64,000 nt of DNA, taken from contig CAYRSC010000004.1 in NCBI GenBank assembly GCA_964427155.1, forward strand, positions 62,001 to 126,000. The letters run 5' to 3'. Each line of letters begins with the position of its first letter. Position 1 is the first letter of the stretch. The position numbers and the translations under genes were made by a program. The notes under the pieces were generated by a model. The model ran no database searches and had not been told where the DNA came from. It worked only from the letters and a program-made list of their open reading frames with translations. Source of the DNA: Desulfothermus sp964427155 (lineage in GTDB: Bacteria; Desulfobacterota; Desulfovibrionia; Desulfovibrionales; Desulfothermaceae). This document shows, in pieces, positions 33,021 through 42,665 of this stretch.

Positions 33021-34613
33021 ATGTTTAAAGGAGACATAAGATATTACACCCAGGTGCTCATCCTGGGTTCAGGCATAGCGGGATGTAGTGCGGCCCTTAC
33101 CCTGGCAGACCAGGGGATAGAGGTGATCCTGGTATCCTCTGGAAGTGGGCTAGATGCTGGGAACACCCCTCTTGCCCAGGGAGGGATAGTTTACAGGGGA
33201 GAAAAGGATTCTCCCCTCCTCCTGAAAAAGGATATCCTCACTGCGGGATGGAACCACAATTATCAAAAGGCCGTAAATTTTTTAAGCACCCGGGGACCAG
33301 AGGTGGTGGAAAAGATCTTGATAGAAAAGTTGAAGATCCCCTTTGAGAGGGATGAAAAAAATAAACTAAGGCTCACTAGAGAGGGGGGACATGGATGTGC
33401 CAGGATCCTCTATTGCGGAGATTATACAGGAAGGGCCATTATGGATGGCCTAATATCCGCCATAGAGACCCACCCAAACATTACCGTATTCCCCCATAGA
33501 ATGGGCATTGACCTCATTACCTCCCATCACCACTCCACACGTCTGGAATTTAAGTATCACCTTACCAACCAATGCCTTGGGGCCTATCTCTATAATGAAG
33601 AAAAAGGATATGTGGAGACAGTAATGGCAGATTTTACCATCCTGGCCACAGGGGGAATAGGCCAGATATATTTACACACCACAAATTCTCCCAGTGCAAC
33701 AGGCTCAGGACTGGTGATGGCCTATCGCAGTGGGGCCAGGGTCTTTAATTGCGAGTTTATCCAGTTCCATCCCACTGCTCTATATGAGAGAGGAGGACAA
33801 AAATTCTTGATAAGCGAAGCAGTAAGGGGAGAAGGGGCCAGGTTCGTTCGCATAGATGGAAGCCCCTTTATGGAGGAATATGACCCAAGAGGGGACCTTG
33901 CCCCCAGAGATATAGTTACCAGGGCAATAGTGGAAGAGATGTTAAAGAGGGGAGATGAATTTGTATACCTGGATGCGGCAGACTATGTAAAAAAAGATAT
34001 TCCCAAACGCTTCCCCACCATCTATAAGAGATGTCTGGAGGCAGGCTACGACATCACCCGTCAGCCCATACCTGTGGTCCCTGCGGCACATTTCTTCTGC
34101 GGGGGAGTCCTGGTGGATATAGAAGGAAGGACCACCCTCAACAGGCTATATGCAGTGGGAGAATGCTCGTGTACAGGGGTACACGGGGCAAATCGCCTTG
34201 CAAGTACCTCCCTGTTAGAAGGACTGTTGTGGGGCAAAAGTGCAGGAGATTCCATATATAAACAGATTGCGAAAAACAGAAAGGTCTCAAGAAGGCTCAT
34301 GGATAGTATCCCAGATTGGTCAAATCCAGGAAACAACAATAACGAGGACCCTGCCCTTATTGCCCAGGACTGGTCCACTATCAAACATACCATGTGGAAT
34401 TATGTGGGGATAATAAGGACCCCTTCCCGACTCAAGAGGGCCAGGGAAGACCTAAACAACCTCAGTAAAAGACTATATGAATTTTACAGGAATACTCCCA
34501 TAAGCAAACCCCTTATAGAACTATTTCATGGATGTAAGTCTGCCATGATAGTAACAGACGCCGCTCTTAGAAATCCTAAAAGCATTGGGTGCCATTTTAG
34601 AATAAACAACTAA
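33021..34613 (+). CDS. nadB: L-aspartate oxidase
   Basis: FAD enzyme oxidising L-aspartate to iminoaspartate, the first step of NAD synthesis; in anaerobes fumarate serves as electron acceptor. Motifs: FAD fingerprint 'VLILGSGIAGCSAALTLADQ', 'LAQGGIVY', 'ILATGGIGQIYLHTTNSPSA', 'FIQFHPTALYERG', 'EAVRGEGARFV', 'LAPRDIVTRAI', 'HFFCGGVLVDIEGRTTLNRL' and 'GECSCTGVHGANRLASTSLL'. 530 aa is complete. Ribosome binding site AAGGAG before the ATG. Last gene of the nadC-nadB pair. Confidence 0.96.
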   Translation: MFKGDIRYYTQVLILGSGIAGCSAALTLADQGIEVILVSSGSGLDAGNTPLAQGGIVYRGEKDSPLLLKKDILTAGWNHNYQKAVNFLSTRGPEVVEKILIEKLKIPFERDEKNKLRLTREGGHGCARILYCGDYTGRAIMDGLISAIETHPNITVFPHRMGIDLITSHHHSTRLEFKYHLTNQCLGAYLYNEEKGYVETVMADFTILATGGIGQIYLHTTNSPSATGSGLVMAYRSGARVFNCEFIQFHPTALYERGGQKFLISEAVRGEGARFVRIDGSPFMEEYDPRGDLAPRDIVTRAIVEEMLKRGDEFVYLDAADYVKKDIPKRFPTIYKRCLEAGYDITRQPIPVVPAAHFFCGGVLVDIEGRTTLNRLYAVGECSCTGVHGANRLASTSLLEGLLWGKSAGDSIYKQIAKNRKVSRRLMDSIPDWSNPGNNNNEDPALIAQDWSTIKHTMWNYVGIIRTPSRLKRAREDLNNLSKRLYEFYRNTPISKPLIELFHGCKSAMIVTDAALRNPKSIGCHFRINN

Positions 34614-34809
34614 GAGCTAAACCCACCTTTTCCCATATTTAATACACATATATCTACCAAAGAGGCATGTCTTTTATATGCAATATATGCAATGCTCCTA
34701 TTTTATGTATTTAGCAGATCTATTGGTTGCTCTTTCAACAGTAAATATATCCCTCCTTAAAAAGGATTATATCTTAACCAGTAGAGAACTAATAACTTAT
34801 TGACCTAAA

Positions 34810-34837
34810 TTTGCATCCCCTTAAAACTTGGTATAAC
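34810..34837 (+). promoter_or_regulatory. Extended -10 promoter of the diguanylate cyclase gene
   Basis: TGG-TATAAC (TATAAC at 34832-34837) is a good extended -10, with TTTGCA at 34810-34815 as a weak -35, 16 bp apart. It lies about 65 bp before the start at 34901. The rest of 34614-34900 is AT-rich and shows nothing else. Confidence 0.5.
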
Positions 34838-34900
34838 ATGTATCTATCTCTAAATGGGCAACTCATGGTACTCATGTAAAAAACACATGGTAACAACAAG

Positions 34901-36085
34901 ATGAAGAGGAATTTCCTTATTCTCCTCTTGTGCTGGATAATGGTGGTAGGGGCATCTCTTTCCTGGAATATATGGAAGGATAGGGAAGAGGACACAAGGG
35001 TAGCGTATAGGACCATAAAGACATTCTTTGATTTTATCTGTCTTACGCGACGCTGGAATGCCCAACATGGAGGGGTATATGTAAGGGTAACTAACAATAC
35101 TCGCCCCAATCCATATCTCAAGGATCCTTTACGGGATATTAGGGTAAACAAACACCTTATGCTCACAAAGGAAAACCCAGCATATATGACACGGGAGTTG
35201 TCCAATCTTTCTCAAAGAGAAAGCTCTGTGAGTTTTCACATGGCCGGTCTTCATCCACTAAATCCAGCTAATACTCCCACTCCCCTGGAAAAAAAGGCAT
35301 TCAATGCATTTTCCCATGGGAAAAAGGACTTTTTTCTAACAAAAAAGAACTTTTATTTCTATATGTCCCCTCTCATTACCAGAAGCTCCTGTTTAAGGTG
35401 TCACAGGAGCCAGGGATATAGGGTCGGAGAGGTAATAGGGGGAATCAGTGTAAGGATGTTTCATCTCTACAGAACATCTCTTTTTTCCCTAATCCTTGGA
35501 CACCTTGTGATTGGTATCCTTGGGATATTCGTAATAATCTGTTTCTGGAAAAAACTAGAGAGCGCCTATAAGAAGATAGAAAGACAGGCCATAAGGGACC
35601 CCCTTACAGGGCTCTATAACCGCCGGGAGTTTGATAGGAGACTTGGAGAGGAATTTAAAAGGGCAAAGAGATATAAGATGCCCCTCTCTGTGATGATGTG
35701 TGATATAGATTGGTTCAAATCCTACAATGATACCTATGGGCACCAGAAAGGGGATGTATGTCTAAAAGAGGTAGCAGTTACCATAGACAGTTTTCTGAAG
35801 AGGGGAGGAGATTTCTGTGCCAGATATGGAGGAGAAGAGTTTGTAGTGGTACTCCCCCAGACAGATGAAGAAGGGGCAAGGGATCTGGCTCTCTGCATAA
35901 AAAAGGCCATTGAGGAACTGGGGATCCACCACCAGGCATCCCCCTTTGGGGTGGTTACCCTGAGTATTGGCATCACCACAGAGAAGGAATTTTCCGTGAG
36001 CTCTCCTCATATTATTATAAAAAGAGCAGACATGGCCCTCTATCTTGCCAAAAAGAATGGTCGCAACAGGATAGAGAGCCTTTAA
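34901..36085 (+). CDS. Membrane diguanylate cyclase with c-type-haem (DUF3365) sensor
   Basis: 394 aa. N-terminal TM anchor (5-22), a periplasmic DUF3365/Tll0287-like sensor (about 30-185), a second TM (about 190-215), then GGDEF (about 232-394). Sensor hallmarks: 'LTRRWNAQHGGVYV', 'RPNPYL', 'LTKENPAYMTREL', 'FHMAGLHPLNPAN' and a haem-attachment motif C164-L-R-C167-H168 followed by 'QGYRVGEVIGGISV'. Cyclase: 'RDPLTGLYNRREFDRRL', active site GGEEF (310-314) and an inhibitory I-site RGGD (301-304), spaced correctly. It should make c-di-GMP in response to a redox or gas signal at the haem. It stands alone, transcribed toward the TRAP operon. Confidence 0.93.
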   Translation: MKRNFLILLLCWIMVVGASLSWNIWKDREEDTRVAYRTIKTFFDFICLTRRWNAQHGGVYVRVTNNTRPNPYLKDPLRDIRVNKHLMLTKENPAYMTRELSNLSQRESSVSFHMAGLHPLNPANTPTPLEKKAFNAFSHGKKDFFLTKKNFYFYMSPLITRSSCLRCHRSQGYRVGEVIGGISVRMFHLYRTSLFSLILGHLVIGILGIFVIICFWKKLESAYKKIERQAIRDPLTGLYNRREFDRRLGEEFKRAKRYKMPLSVMMCDIDWFKSYNDTYGHQKGDVCLKEVAVTIDSFLKRGGDFCARYGGEEFVVVLPQTDEEGARDLALCIKKAIEELGIHHQASPFGVVTLSIGITTEKEFSVSSPHIIIKRADMALYLAKKNGRNRIESL

Positions 36086-36200
36086 AGGAAGAAAGAAGAA
36101 TATATTCCATCTCGTGTCATATATTATTTTAGAAGTTTTTTATGTCCTTATTAACAGTCTCCTACATCACTTTTTTATAGACTATAAAATTAACTTTTCT

Positions 36201-37511
36201 CTAATGTCCCACCATTGTATTTGGGAGATAAAATACTATCTGAGGGAATATAGTCAATATAACGACCATAATTATCATTATACAAAAAAATGGAAATGTA
36301 GCTTTAAGGATTCTTCCAATTTTTTCATTTGATATACCCTGGATAACAAATAGACTAAATCCTACAGGAGGTGTAATTTGGGCAAGTTCTACCATAATAA
36401 CCAGGAATATACCAAACCATAGAGGTTTAAATCCTGCATTTATTACAATAGGTAATACAATAGGAAGAGTCATAACAACAATAGATATACCATCTAAAAG
36501 CATTCCCAAAAATAAATACATAACTCCAAGTACAAATATGAGAACATAAGGAGATAAATGAAGAGATGCAATATACATACTAAGTGCCCTGGCTATACCT
36601 GTAAAGCCAACAACCTGTGACAAAAATGCAGCCCCACATATTATAAAACATATCATACAGGTGGTCATAACTGCATTTAGCAGAGAATCAACAAAGATAC
36701 GCCAGGTGAGATTTTTAAACATAAGGGCAAGAAGATATGCACCAATCACTCCGATGGCAGCTGCCTCAGTTGGGGTGGTAAAGCCAAGGTATATCCCTCC
36801 AAGTACAATGAGGATCAAAAATAGTACAGGGAAGAGTTCTCTGGAACTCCTTATCTTGTCTTTGAGACGGTAGTGGATATTCTCCTCAAGGGGGACTACC
36901 TCTGGATGGATGAGGCTTTTTATAATAATAAAACCTGAATACATTCCACCCAGGATAAGGCCCGGTATAATCCCTGCTATAAACAGCTTTCCAATGGAGG
37001 TATCTGAGAGCACCCCATATATTATCATGATAAGGCTAGGGGGAATGAGGAATCCCAGGGTGCCTGCACCTGCAAGGGACCCCAGGGCAAGGTCCCTATC
37101 ATATCCCCGTCTGGAGAGTTCATCCAGGGTTATTTTTCCCACAGTGGCGGTAGTAGCCGCACTTGAACCTGATACAGCGGCAAAGAGGGAACATGCCACC
37201 ACATTTATATGAAGGAGTCTCCCTGGGATCCTGGAAAACCAGGGAAGAAGGCCATTTAGAAGTTTTGTAGAGATTGCAGTACGATAGAGTATTTCTCCCA
37301 TCAATACAAACAAGGGGAGGGCAGTAAGTGACCACGAGTCCATACTATTCCACACGGAGTTGGCAATAAGGCTCCCTATCTTGGTCCAGATTGAAAGGGT
37401 GGGAGGGAGGTTAAATGAATACAAAAGCATCCCACACATGGCCGCGGCAATAAGGGAAAAGCCTATCCAGAGGCCAGAGAGCAAGAAAAGGAACATAATA
37501 GAAAACATCAC
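36201..37511 (-). CDS. dctM: TRAP transporter large permease (DctM)
   Basis: 436 aa, about twelve TM segments, ion-transporter superfamily. Typical stretches: 'LPLFVLMGEILYRT', 'HINVVACSLFAAVSGSSAAT', 'LGFLIPPSLIMIIYGVLSDT', 'GIYLGFTTPTEAAAIGVIGA', 'LFLGMLLDGISIVVMTLPIV' and 'ELAQITPPVGFSLFVIQG'. Start is GTG-ATG at 37511/37508 without a strong ribosome binding site, likely translationally coupled. Last gene of the regulator-hyuA-hyuB-dctP-dctQ-dctM operon. The last ~450 bp (36201-36650) are notably AT-richer than the first part. Confidence 0.94.
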   Translation of the reverse strand: MMFSIMFLFLLSGLWIGFSLIAAAMCGMLLYSFNLPPTLSIWTKIGSLIANSVWNSMDSWSLTALPLFVLMGEILYRTAISTKLLNGLLPWFSRIPGRLLHINVVACSLFAAVSGSSAATTATVGKITLDELSRRGYDRDLALGSLAGAGTLGFLIPPSLIMIIYGVLSDTSIGKLFIAGIIPGLILGGMYSGFIIIKSLIHPEVVPLEENIHYRLKDKIRSSRELFPVLFLILIVLGGIYLGFTTPTEAAAIGVIGAYLLALMFKNLTWRIFVDSLLNAVMTTCMICFIICGAAFLSQVVGFTGIARALSMYIASLHLSPYVLIFVLGVMYLFLGMLLDGISIVVMTLPIVLPIVINAGFKPLWFGIFLVIMVELAQITPPVGFSLFVIQGISNEKIGRILKATFPFFCIMIIMVVILTIFPQIVFYLPNTMVGH

Positions 37512-37542
37512 AATAGATAGGGTAAGGGGATTGCTGATAATA

Positions 37543-38070
37543 TCACACCTCCCTGCTCTTTTTTATAATTTGTCCAATCTTTTGTATATTCTGTAAGATC
37601 ATAGCCACCAGTTGAAGGGATAAAAATAAAAACCCAAGGGGAACCCCCAGCTCTGGTATCCACAATGGAGTCTCTGCAATGGAATCTGCCCTCATATCCA
37701 GGGAACGGGTCTCATACACCATGGAGGTGGCATGGTAGAGGATAAAGAGAGAGAGCCCCAGGGCAACAAAAAGTACTATAGTATCCCATATGCAGGCAAT
37801 AAGGGGGTCCTTTATCCTGGAGATAAGAAGGGTTATTTTTATGTGATTTTCCTCTTTAAGGGTATAGGCAAGTCCCAAAAATACAGAAAATACCATAAAA
37901 TATGCACTGTATTCATCAGATATCATGGTGGAGGTCTTAAAAAAGGTCCTCAAGAATATCTCCAGGGAGATAAGGCCAACTATCAAGAGCATGAAAAGGC
38001 CCGCAAGATAGGCAGCCCACCTGGATAGGACCTCTATTGTCTCAATTATCCTTTTCATATTATTTCCCAT
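37543..38070 (-). CDS. dctQ: TRAP transporter small permease (DctQ)
   Basis: 175 aa with four TM helices, as in DctQ proteins that pair with DctM. Seen: 'WAAYLAGLFMLLIVGLISLE', 'YSAYFMVFSVFLGLAYTLKE', 'HIKITLL' (conserved in DctQ) and 'LWIPELGVPLGFLFLSLQL'. Two ATG codons are possible, 38070 and 38058; the first lies directly after a hairpin, the second has GGGA 6-7 nt upstream. It lies between dctP and dctM. Confidence 0.92.
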   Translation of the reverse strand: MGNNMKRIIETIEVLSRWAAYLAGLFMLLIVGLISLEIFLRTFFKTSTMISDEYSAYFMVFSVFLGLAYTLKEENHIKITLLISRIKDPLIACIWDTIVLFVALGLSLFILYHATSMVYETRSLDMRADSIAETPLWIPELGVPLGFLFLSLQLVAMILQNIQKIGQIIKKSREV

Positions 38071-38074
38071 GAAA

Positions 38075-38095
38075 GGGGAGGGACCAGCCCTCCCC
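38075..38095 (-). terminator. Intercistronic hairpin between dctP and dctQ
   Basis: GGGGAGGG-ACCAG-CCCTCCCC, a perfect 8-bp stem, followed on the minus strand by TTTC and then the dctQ ATG. It would stabilise the dctP mRNA end or partly stop transcription, giving more binding protein than permease. Confidence 0.6.
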
Positions 38096-38101
38096 GCAGG
38101 G

Positions 38102-39082
38102 TTATCTTACATAAGACTCTATTATGCGCTTTGCCCTTCCCCTGCATCTTGCAAGAAATTCATCAATTATCTTCTTTGCCGCCCTGTCCATAGCCTTATT
38201 AAGAGAAGTGGAAGGCTCATACACCTTCATACCATGCTGCTTAATTATCTCAAGGGCAGTCTTATTTCTGTTTTCAGAGTTGGCCCACTGTCTCTGTTCT
38301 ATCTCCTTGGCCGCCTTTAACATGGCCCTCTGCTGGGAGGGGGATAGGGCCTTCCAATAGTCTAGATTTATAGTCATCATATTGAGAGGAAAGGCATAAT
38401 TTATCTTTGTGAAGCAGTTTAACACCTCCCAGAACTTCCCATTCTTTGCAGACTCTGCGCTGGTCAACACAGAATCTATCACCCCTGTGCGCAGAGAGGA
38501 ATACACCTCCCCCCACGGCATGGATACAGGACTGGCCCCCAATTCCCTGAGAAATTTGGCCCCATTTTTATCATAGGTCCTGGTCTTAAGTCCTTTTAGA
38601 TCCGCCACACTATAGATGGGTTTCTTGGTGACAAGTCCACTTGGAGGCCATGGGGCCGCATATAAAAACTTCTGGTTCCAGCGCAGGGCCGCCCTCTTAT
38701 AATATGGCTTTAATTGCTCATATAGGGAACGGGCATCCTTATAAGACTTAACCAATCTAGGTAGGGAACTCACCCCAAAGATATGTTCACTCCCTGCTAC
38801 CACCCCCATGAGTATATCGCTCATGGGCACCTCTGCATCCCTAACGGCCTTAAGGAGTTCAGGCCCTTTAAAACCCAGGCTCCCCCCTGGATGCACACTT
38901 ATTATTACTGTGCCCCCAGAGTACTTTTTCACCAGGGCCGCAAACTCCATCGCCCCCTGGGTGTGAAAGCTGGTTGGCCCATAGATGGCATTACAGTCCA
39001 GCTTGATCACCTTGGCCAGGGATGGAGATGCCATCATCACCAGGCCAAAAATAAGCCCCCATACAATAGTCCTAAATTTCAT
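38102..39082 (-). CDS. dctP: TRAP transporter substrate-binding protein (DctP)
   Basis: 326 aa, exported by a signal peptide ('GLIFGLVMMASPSLAKVIK', cleavage after SLA). DctP-fold signs: 'SFHTQGAMEFAALVKKYSGG', 'VHPGGSLGFKGPELLKAV', 'DLKGLKTRTYDKNGAKFLRE', 'MPWGEVYSSLRTGVIDSVLT', a conserved Arg in 'LKTRTY' that in the family binds the substrate carboxylate, and 'WKALSPSQQRAMLKAAKE'. So the ligand is probably a carboxylate-bearing compound. It follows hyuB by 29 bp, which suggests that the ligand is the substrate (or relative) of the HyuAB enzyme. Confidence 0.94.
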   Translation of the reverse strand: MKFRTIVWGLIFGLVMMASPSLAKVIKLDCNAIYGPTSFHTQGAMEFAALVKKYSGGTVIISVHPGGSLGFKGPELLKAVRDAEVPMSDILMGVVAGSEHIFGVSSLPRLVKSYKDARSLYEQLKPYYKRAALRWNQKFLYAAPWPPSGLVTKKPIYSVADLKGLKTRTYDKNGAKFLRELGASPVSMPWGEVYSSLRTGVIDSVLTSAESAKNGKFWEVLNCFTKINYAFPLNMMTINLDYWKALSPSQQRAMLKAAKEIEQRQWANSENRNKTALEIIKQHGMKVYEPSTSLNKAMDRAAKKIIDEFLARCRGRAKRIIESYVR

Positions 39083-39111
39083 AAACCCCTCCTTTTGTTA
39101 AATTGATTAAA

Positions 39112-40680
39112 CTAGTTGTCCCTTCCATATCCTCCTCCCCCTGGAGTCTCTATCCTCACCACACTTCCTTTTTTTAAAAAGGTATTGAACTTACCAGGCA
39201 TCTCTTTTATTTCTCCGTCCACTATTATCAAATTTCTTCCCCTCTCTCCCTCTTCTCCTCCCTCAAGACCATAGGGACCACGCCTCCTTCTCTCGGATAA
39301 TACCGTTACCTCTGCATCTGAGAGGAGCTTTATCTCCCTGACAATACCACTTCCTCCTTTAAATCTTCCCCTTCCCCCTGATCCCTTCCTTATAGAATAT
39401 TCCGTTACCATAAATGGATAGCTAAACTCCAGGGCCTCAACTGGCGTATTCAGGGTATTGGTCATGTGGGAATGCACTGCACTCTCACCATCTCCACCTT
39501 CCCAGGCCCCCATCCCCCCTCCAATGGTCTCATAATAGGCAAAGGGCAGATGAGTGCGTTCATCTATTCCACCAATGGAGATGTTGTTCATGGTGCCCTG
39601 GCTTGCGGCAGGTATCCTGTGAGGCATGGCCCTAGATAACGCCCCCAGGATCACATCCACAATCCGTTGAGATGTCTCCACATTTCCTCCTGCCACTGCC
39701 GCAGGAAAGCATGCATCCACCACCGTTCCCTTTTTTGTAATGACTTCAATAGGCCTCAATAGACCTGCGTTGGTTGGAATATCATCTTCTATAAGAGATC
39801 TAAAAACATACAATACTGCAGAAAGTGTTATAGAATATACGGCATTTATACTTCCCATAACCTGATTATCACTTTTTGAAAAGTCTAATATAGCTCTATC
39901 ACCATCTATAACAAGTTTAAGATGGATTTTTATATCTGTTGCGCTAATCCCATCATCATCTAAAAAATCTTCAAATTCATATTCACCATCTTTTATATTT
40001 AAAAGTAAATTTCTCAAGATCTTCTCTGAATAATCCATCATTGCATTACAATAAAATTTTACTGTATCTATTCCATATTTTTCAATAAGTTCCTTTATCC
40101 TCCTCACCCCTGTTATATTTGCCATAATCTGGGCTGAAAAATCACCCTCCCTTTCTGCTGGAGTCCTGACGTTGCTTAAAAAGAATCTTAACATCTCTTC
40201 ATCTAGCCTATCCTTCTTCATGATCTTAAGGGGGGGAATAATTATCCCCTCCTGATAGATGGAGCGCGAAAGGGGCATGGAACCAGAAGACATGCCCCCC
40301 ACATCTGCATGATGCGCCCTGTTTGCCACAAAGAAGTCTGGTGTATCTTGGGAGGATACAAATACAGGGGCCACAATGGTAATATCGGGGAGATGGGTCC
40401 CCCCCTGAAAAGGGTCATTTAATACCACCATGTCCCCCTGGCTTATCCCCATATTTTCAATGGCACTCCTAACGCTAAGGGGCATGGAACCCAGGTGTAC
40501 AGGGATATGGGCGGCCTGAGATATCATATCCCCTGTTTCATTAAAAATGGCGCAGGAAAAGTCCCTCCTCTCCTTTATATTGGGACTAAAGGCGGTCCTG
40601 TTTAAGGTAACACCCATCTCTTCTGCAATAGAGGAGAAACGATTCTTAAAGACCTCCAAGAGTATTGGATTTATCTCCAT
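39112..40680 (-). CDS. hyuB: Hydantoinase/oxoprolinase B subunit (HyuB family)
   Basis: 522 aa, the metal-binding partner of HyuA-type ATPases in N-methylhydantoinase, 5-oxoprolinase, acetone and acetophenone carboxylase. Motifs: 'NPILLEVFKNRFSSIAEEMG', 'ERRDFSCAIFNETGDMISQA', 'HIPVHLGSMPLSV', 'DMVVLNDPFQGGTHLPDITI', 'RAHHADVGGMSSGSMP', 'GLLRPIEVITKKGTVVDA' and 'SGGRGRFKGGSGIVREI'. Good ribosome binding site AGGAG. It sits 9 bp after hyuA. The middle (39780-40180) is unusually AT-rich although the reading frame is intact. The absence of a gamma subunit argues against acetone carboxylase. Confidence 0.93.
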   Translation of the reverse strand: MEINPILLEVFKNRFSSIAEEMGVTLNRTAFSPNIKERRDFSCAIFNETGDMISQAAHIPVHLGSMPLSVRSAIENMGISQGDMVVLNDPFQGGTHLPDITIVAPVFVSSQDTPDFFVANRAHHADVGGMSSGSMPLSRSIYQEGIIIPPLKIMKKDRLDEEMLRFFLSNVRTPAEREGDFSAQIMANITGVRRIKELIEKYGIDTVKFYCNAMMDYSEKILRNLLLNIKDGEYEFEDFLDDDGISATDIKIHLKLVIDGDRAILDFSKSDNQVMGSINAVYSITLSAVLYVFRSLIEDDIPTNAGLLRPIEVITKKGTVVDACFPAAVAGGNVETSQRIVDVILGALSRAMPHRIPAASQGTMNNISIGGIDERTHLPFAYYETIGGGMGAWEGGDGESAVHSHMTNTLNTPVEALEFSYPFMVTEYSIRKGSGGRGRFKGGSGIVREIKLLSDAEVTVLSERRRRGPYGLEGGEEGERGRNLIIVDGEIKEMPGKFNTFLKKGSVVRIETPGGGGYGRDN

Positions 40681-40689
40681 AATTATCTC

Positions 40690-42660
40690 CTATCCCACAT
40701 GGATGAGAATATTTTCAAATGCATCCACCTCCATTTCACATGCTGGTGGAATCACAATAGTAGAGGAATATTCCACCACTATTGCAGGTCCCTTTATCCT
40801 GTTGCCAGGGAGGAGAAGGTCCCTTTCATATATGGTAGTTGGATATTTTTCCCCAAAAAAGATTACATCCCTTTCCCCTAAAAGGGCAGAAGGAGGAATG
40901 CGAGAGGAGAGCCTTTCTGCCTTTTTGAATTCAGGTTTTGAGAGTCTCCCCTTTGCCCTTAACCTCACATTCACCACCTCCACTCCCTTGTTACGATTAC
41001 AATAGCCATAGGTCTTTTCATGTAGGAGGTGAAATCTATCCACAAAGTCCTCTCCAAAGGGAACCACTATCTCATAGGACTGACCCACATATCTCATATC
41101 CAGGTATCTCTCAAATGCCATCTCTCTTCTGGCAATCCCCTCATCCAGAAGGTCCTTTTCTGCCCTCTTCTCCATATCCCTGAAAAAGGATTCCAGGGAG
41201 GAATGCCCCATGGCCCCTTCTGATAGCATCACTGTGGTGGAGTAGTCTTTTATTACGTCGGCCAACAACATCCCAATGGCAGAGAGTATCCCAGGGTGCC
41301 TTGGCACAAGTACCGTTGGAATTCCCAGAAGTTTCGCCAAGAAGGCCGCATGCATTCCCCCTCCTCCCCCAAAGGAAAAGAGGGTAAACTCAGAAGGATT
41401 ATACCCCCTCTCCACTGAGATTACACGAATGGCCCTCTCCATATTGGTATTTGCCACACTCAATATGCCCTCTGCAAGCTCCACAGGCTCCAGAGATGCC
41501 TCTGTGGCCATCCTCTCAAAATAGGGGGCTATCCTCTCCACATGGAGCCTCATCCTCCCCCCCAAAAACCTATGGGGCACTATTCTACCCAAATATAGAT
41601 TTGCATCTGTAACCGTTATCCTCTCACCCTTTCCATAACATATGGGGCCTGGGTCTGCCCCTGCACTCTCAGGTCCCACCCTCAGGGAGCCTCCAACGTC
41701 AAAATAGGCTATGGATCCCCCACCTGCGCCCACTGTATGGATATCTATCATAGGGGTCTTTATGGGAAAATCCGATATCTCTGACTCCATAGTAAGAGGT
41801 AGTCTCCCATCTATCAGGGCAACATCTGTGGAGGTACCCCCCATATCAAAGGTTATTAGCTTCTCCCTCCCAGCCATCTTCCCAAGGTGATACGCACCTA
41901 CCACCCCCCCAGCAGGTCCTGAGAGAATGGTGCGCACTGACTCCTTCATGGCGGTCTCAGCAGAGATACTCCCTCCATTGGACTGCATTATTCGCAGTTT
42001 TCCCCTGCCCATATTCTTCTTTATAAAAGAGAGGTATCTCGCCATCTTTGGAGACACATAGGCATTTATCACCGTGGTGGAGAGCCTTTCATATTCACGA
42101 AATTCTGACAGGACCTCATGGGAAAGGGAATAGAATATCCCAGCCCTCTCCAGGGCCTCTCCTATCTTTTTCTCGTGCTCATTGTTCTTAAAGGAAAAGA
42201 GCAGACATACTGCTACAGATTCCACATCTGAAAATCCCAGGGTCTCAATCACCTCTTCTATTTCATGGGGATCAATCTCTTCCACCACCTCTCCAGCATA
42301 ATTTATCCTTCCTCTCACACCAAAACGATTTGCTGTAGGGACCAAGGAAGGGGTTTTGCGATACCTGAGATTATATAACTGCTTTCTGTTTTGCCTGCCG
42401 ATCTCAATTATATCCTCAAATCCCCTATTGGTTATAAGGGCAGTATTGGCCCCCTTTCTCTCTAAAATGGCATTAGTGGCAACAGTGGAGCCATGGGTTA
42501 TGTTTACATCTTGTCCCCTGGTAATGTAATTTATTCCCTCCAGGACCGCCTCAGCAGGATTTGAGGGAGTGGAGAGGATCTTATATACCTTCCATCCCTC
42601 CTCATCTTTATAGATAAAATCTGTAAAGGTCCCTCCTGTATCTACCCCTAAAATGATCAT
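40690..42660 (-). CDS. hyuA: Hydantoinase/oxoprolinase A subunit (HyuA family)
   Basis: 656 aa, ASKHA-fold ATP-dependent subunit. Motifs: 'GVDTGGTFTDFIYKDEEG' (phosphate 1), 'NITHGSTVATNAILERKGAN', 'ALITNRGFEDIIEIGRQNR', 'LSGPAGGVVGAYHLGKMAG', 'LITFDMGGTSTDVALIDG' (phosphate 2), 'VGAGGGSIAYFDVGGSLRVG' and 'PGILSAIGMLLADV'. With HyuB it should use ATP to open or carboxylate a cyclic amide, ketone or similar compound. Start lies 5 bp after the regulator gene. Substrate is unassigned: hydantoins, 5-oxoproline and aryl ketones are all possible. Confidence 0.94.
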   Translation of the reverse strand: MIILGVDTGGTFTDFIYKDEEGWKVYKILSTPSNPAEAVLEGINYITRGQDVNITHGSTVATNAILERKGANTALITNRGFEDIIEIGRQNRKQLYNLRYRKTPSLVPTANRFGVRGRINYAGEVVEEIDPHEIEEVIETLGFSDVESVAVCLLFSFKNNEHEKKIGEALERAGIFYSLSHEVLSEFREYERLSTTVINAYVSPKMARYLSFIKKNMGRGKLRIMQSNGGSISAETAMKESVRTILSGPAGGVVGAYHLGKMAGREKLITFDMGGTSTDVALIDGRLPLTMESEISDFPIKTPMIDIHTVGAGGGSIAYFDVGGSLRVGPESAGADPGPICYGKGERITVTDANLYLGRIVPHRFLGGRMRLHVERIAPYFERMATEASLEPVELAEGILSVANTNMERAIRVISVERGYNPSEFTLFSFGGGGGMHAAFLAKLLGIPTVLVPRHPGILSAIGMLLADVIKDYSTTVMLSEGAMGHSSLESFFRDMEKRAEKDLLDEGIARREMAFERYLDMRYVGQSYEIVVPFGEDFVDRFHLLHEKTYGYCNRNKGVEVVNVRLRAKGRLSKPEFKKAERLSSRIPPSALLGERDVIFFGEKYPTTIYERDLLLPGNRIKGPAIVVEYSSTIVIPPACEMEVDAFENILIHVG

Positions 42661-42665
42661 CTCTA

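Noticed and set aside
39112..42660. Acetone carboxylase
   Set aside because: Only two HyuA/HyuB-type subunits are present and no gamma subunit gene follows.
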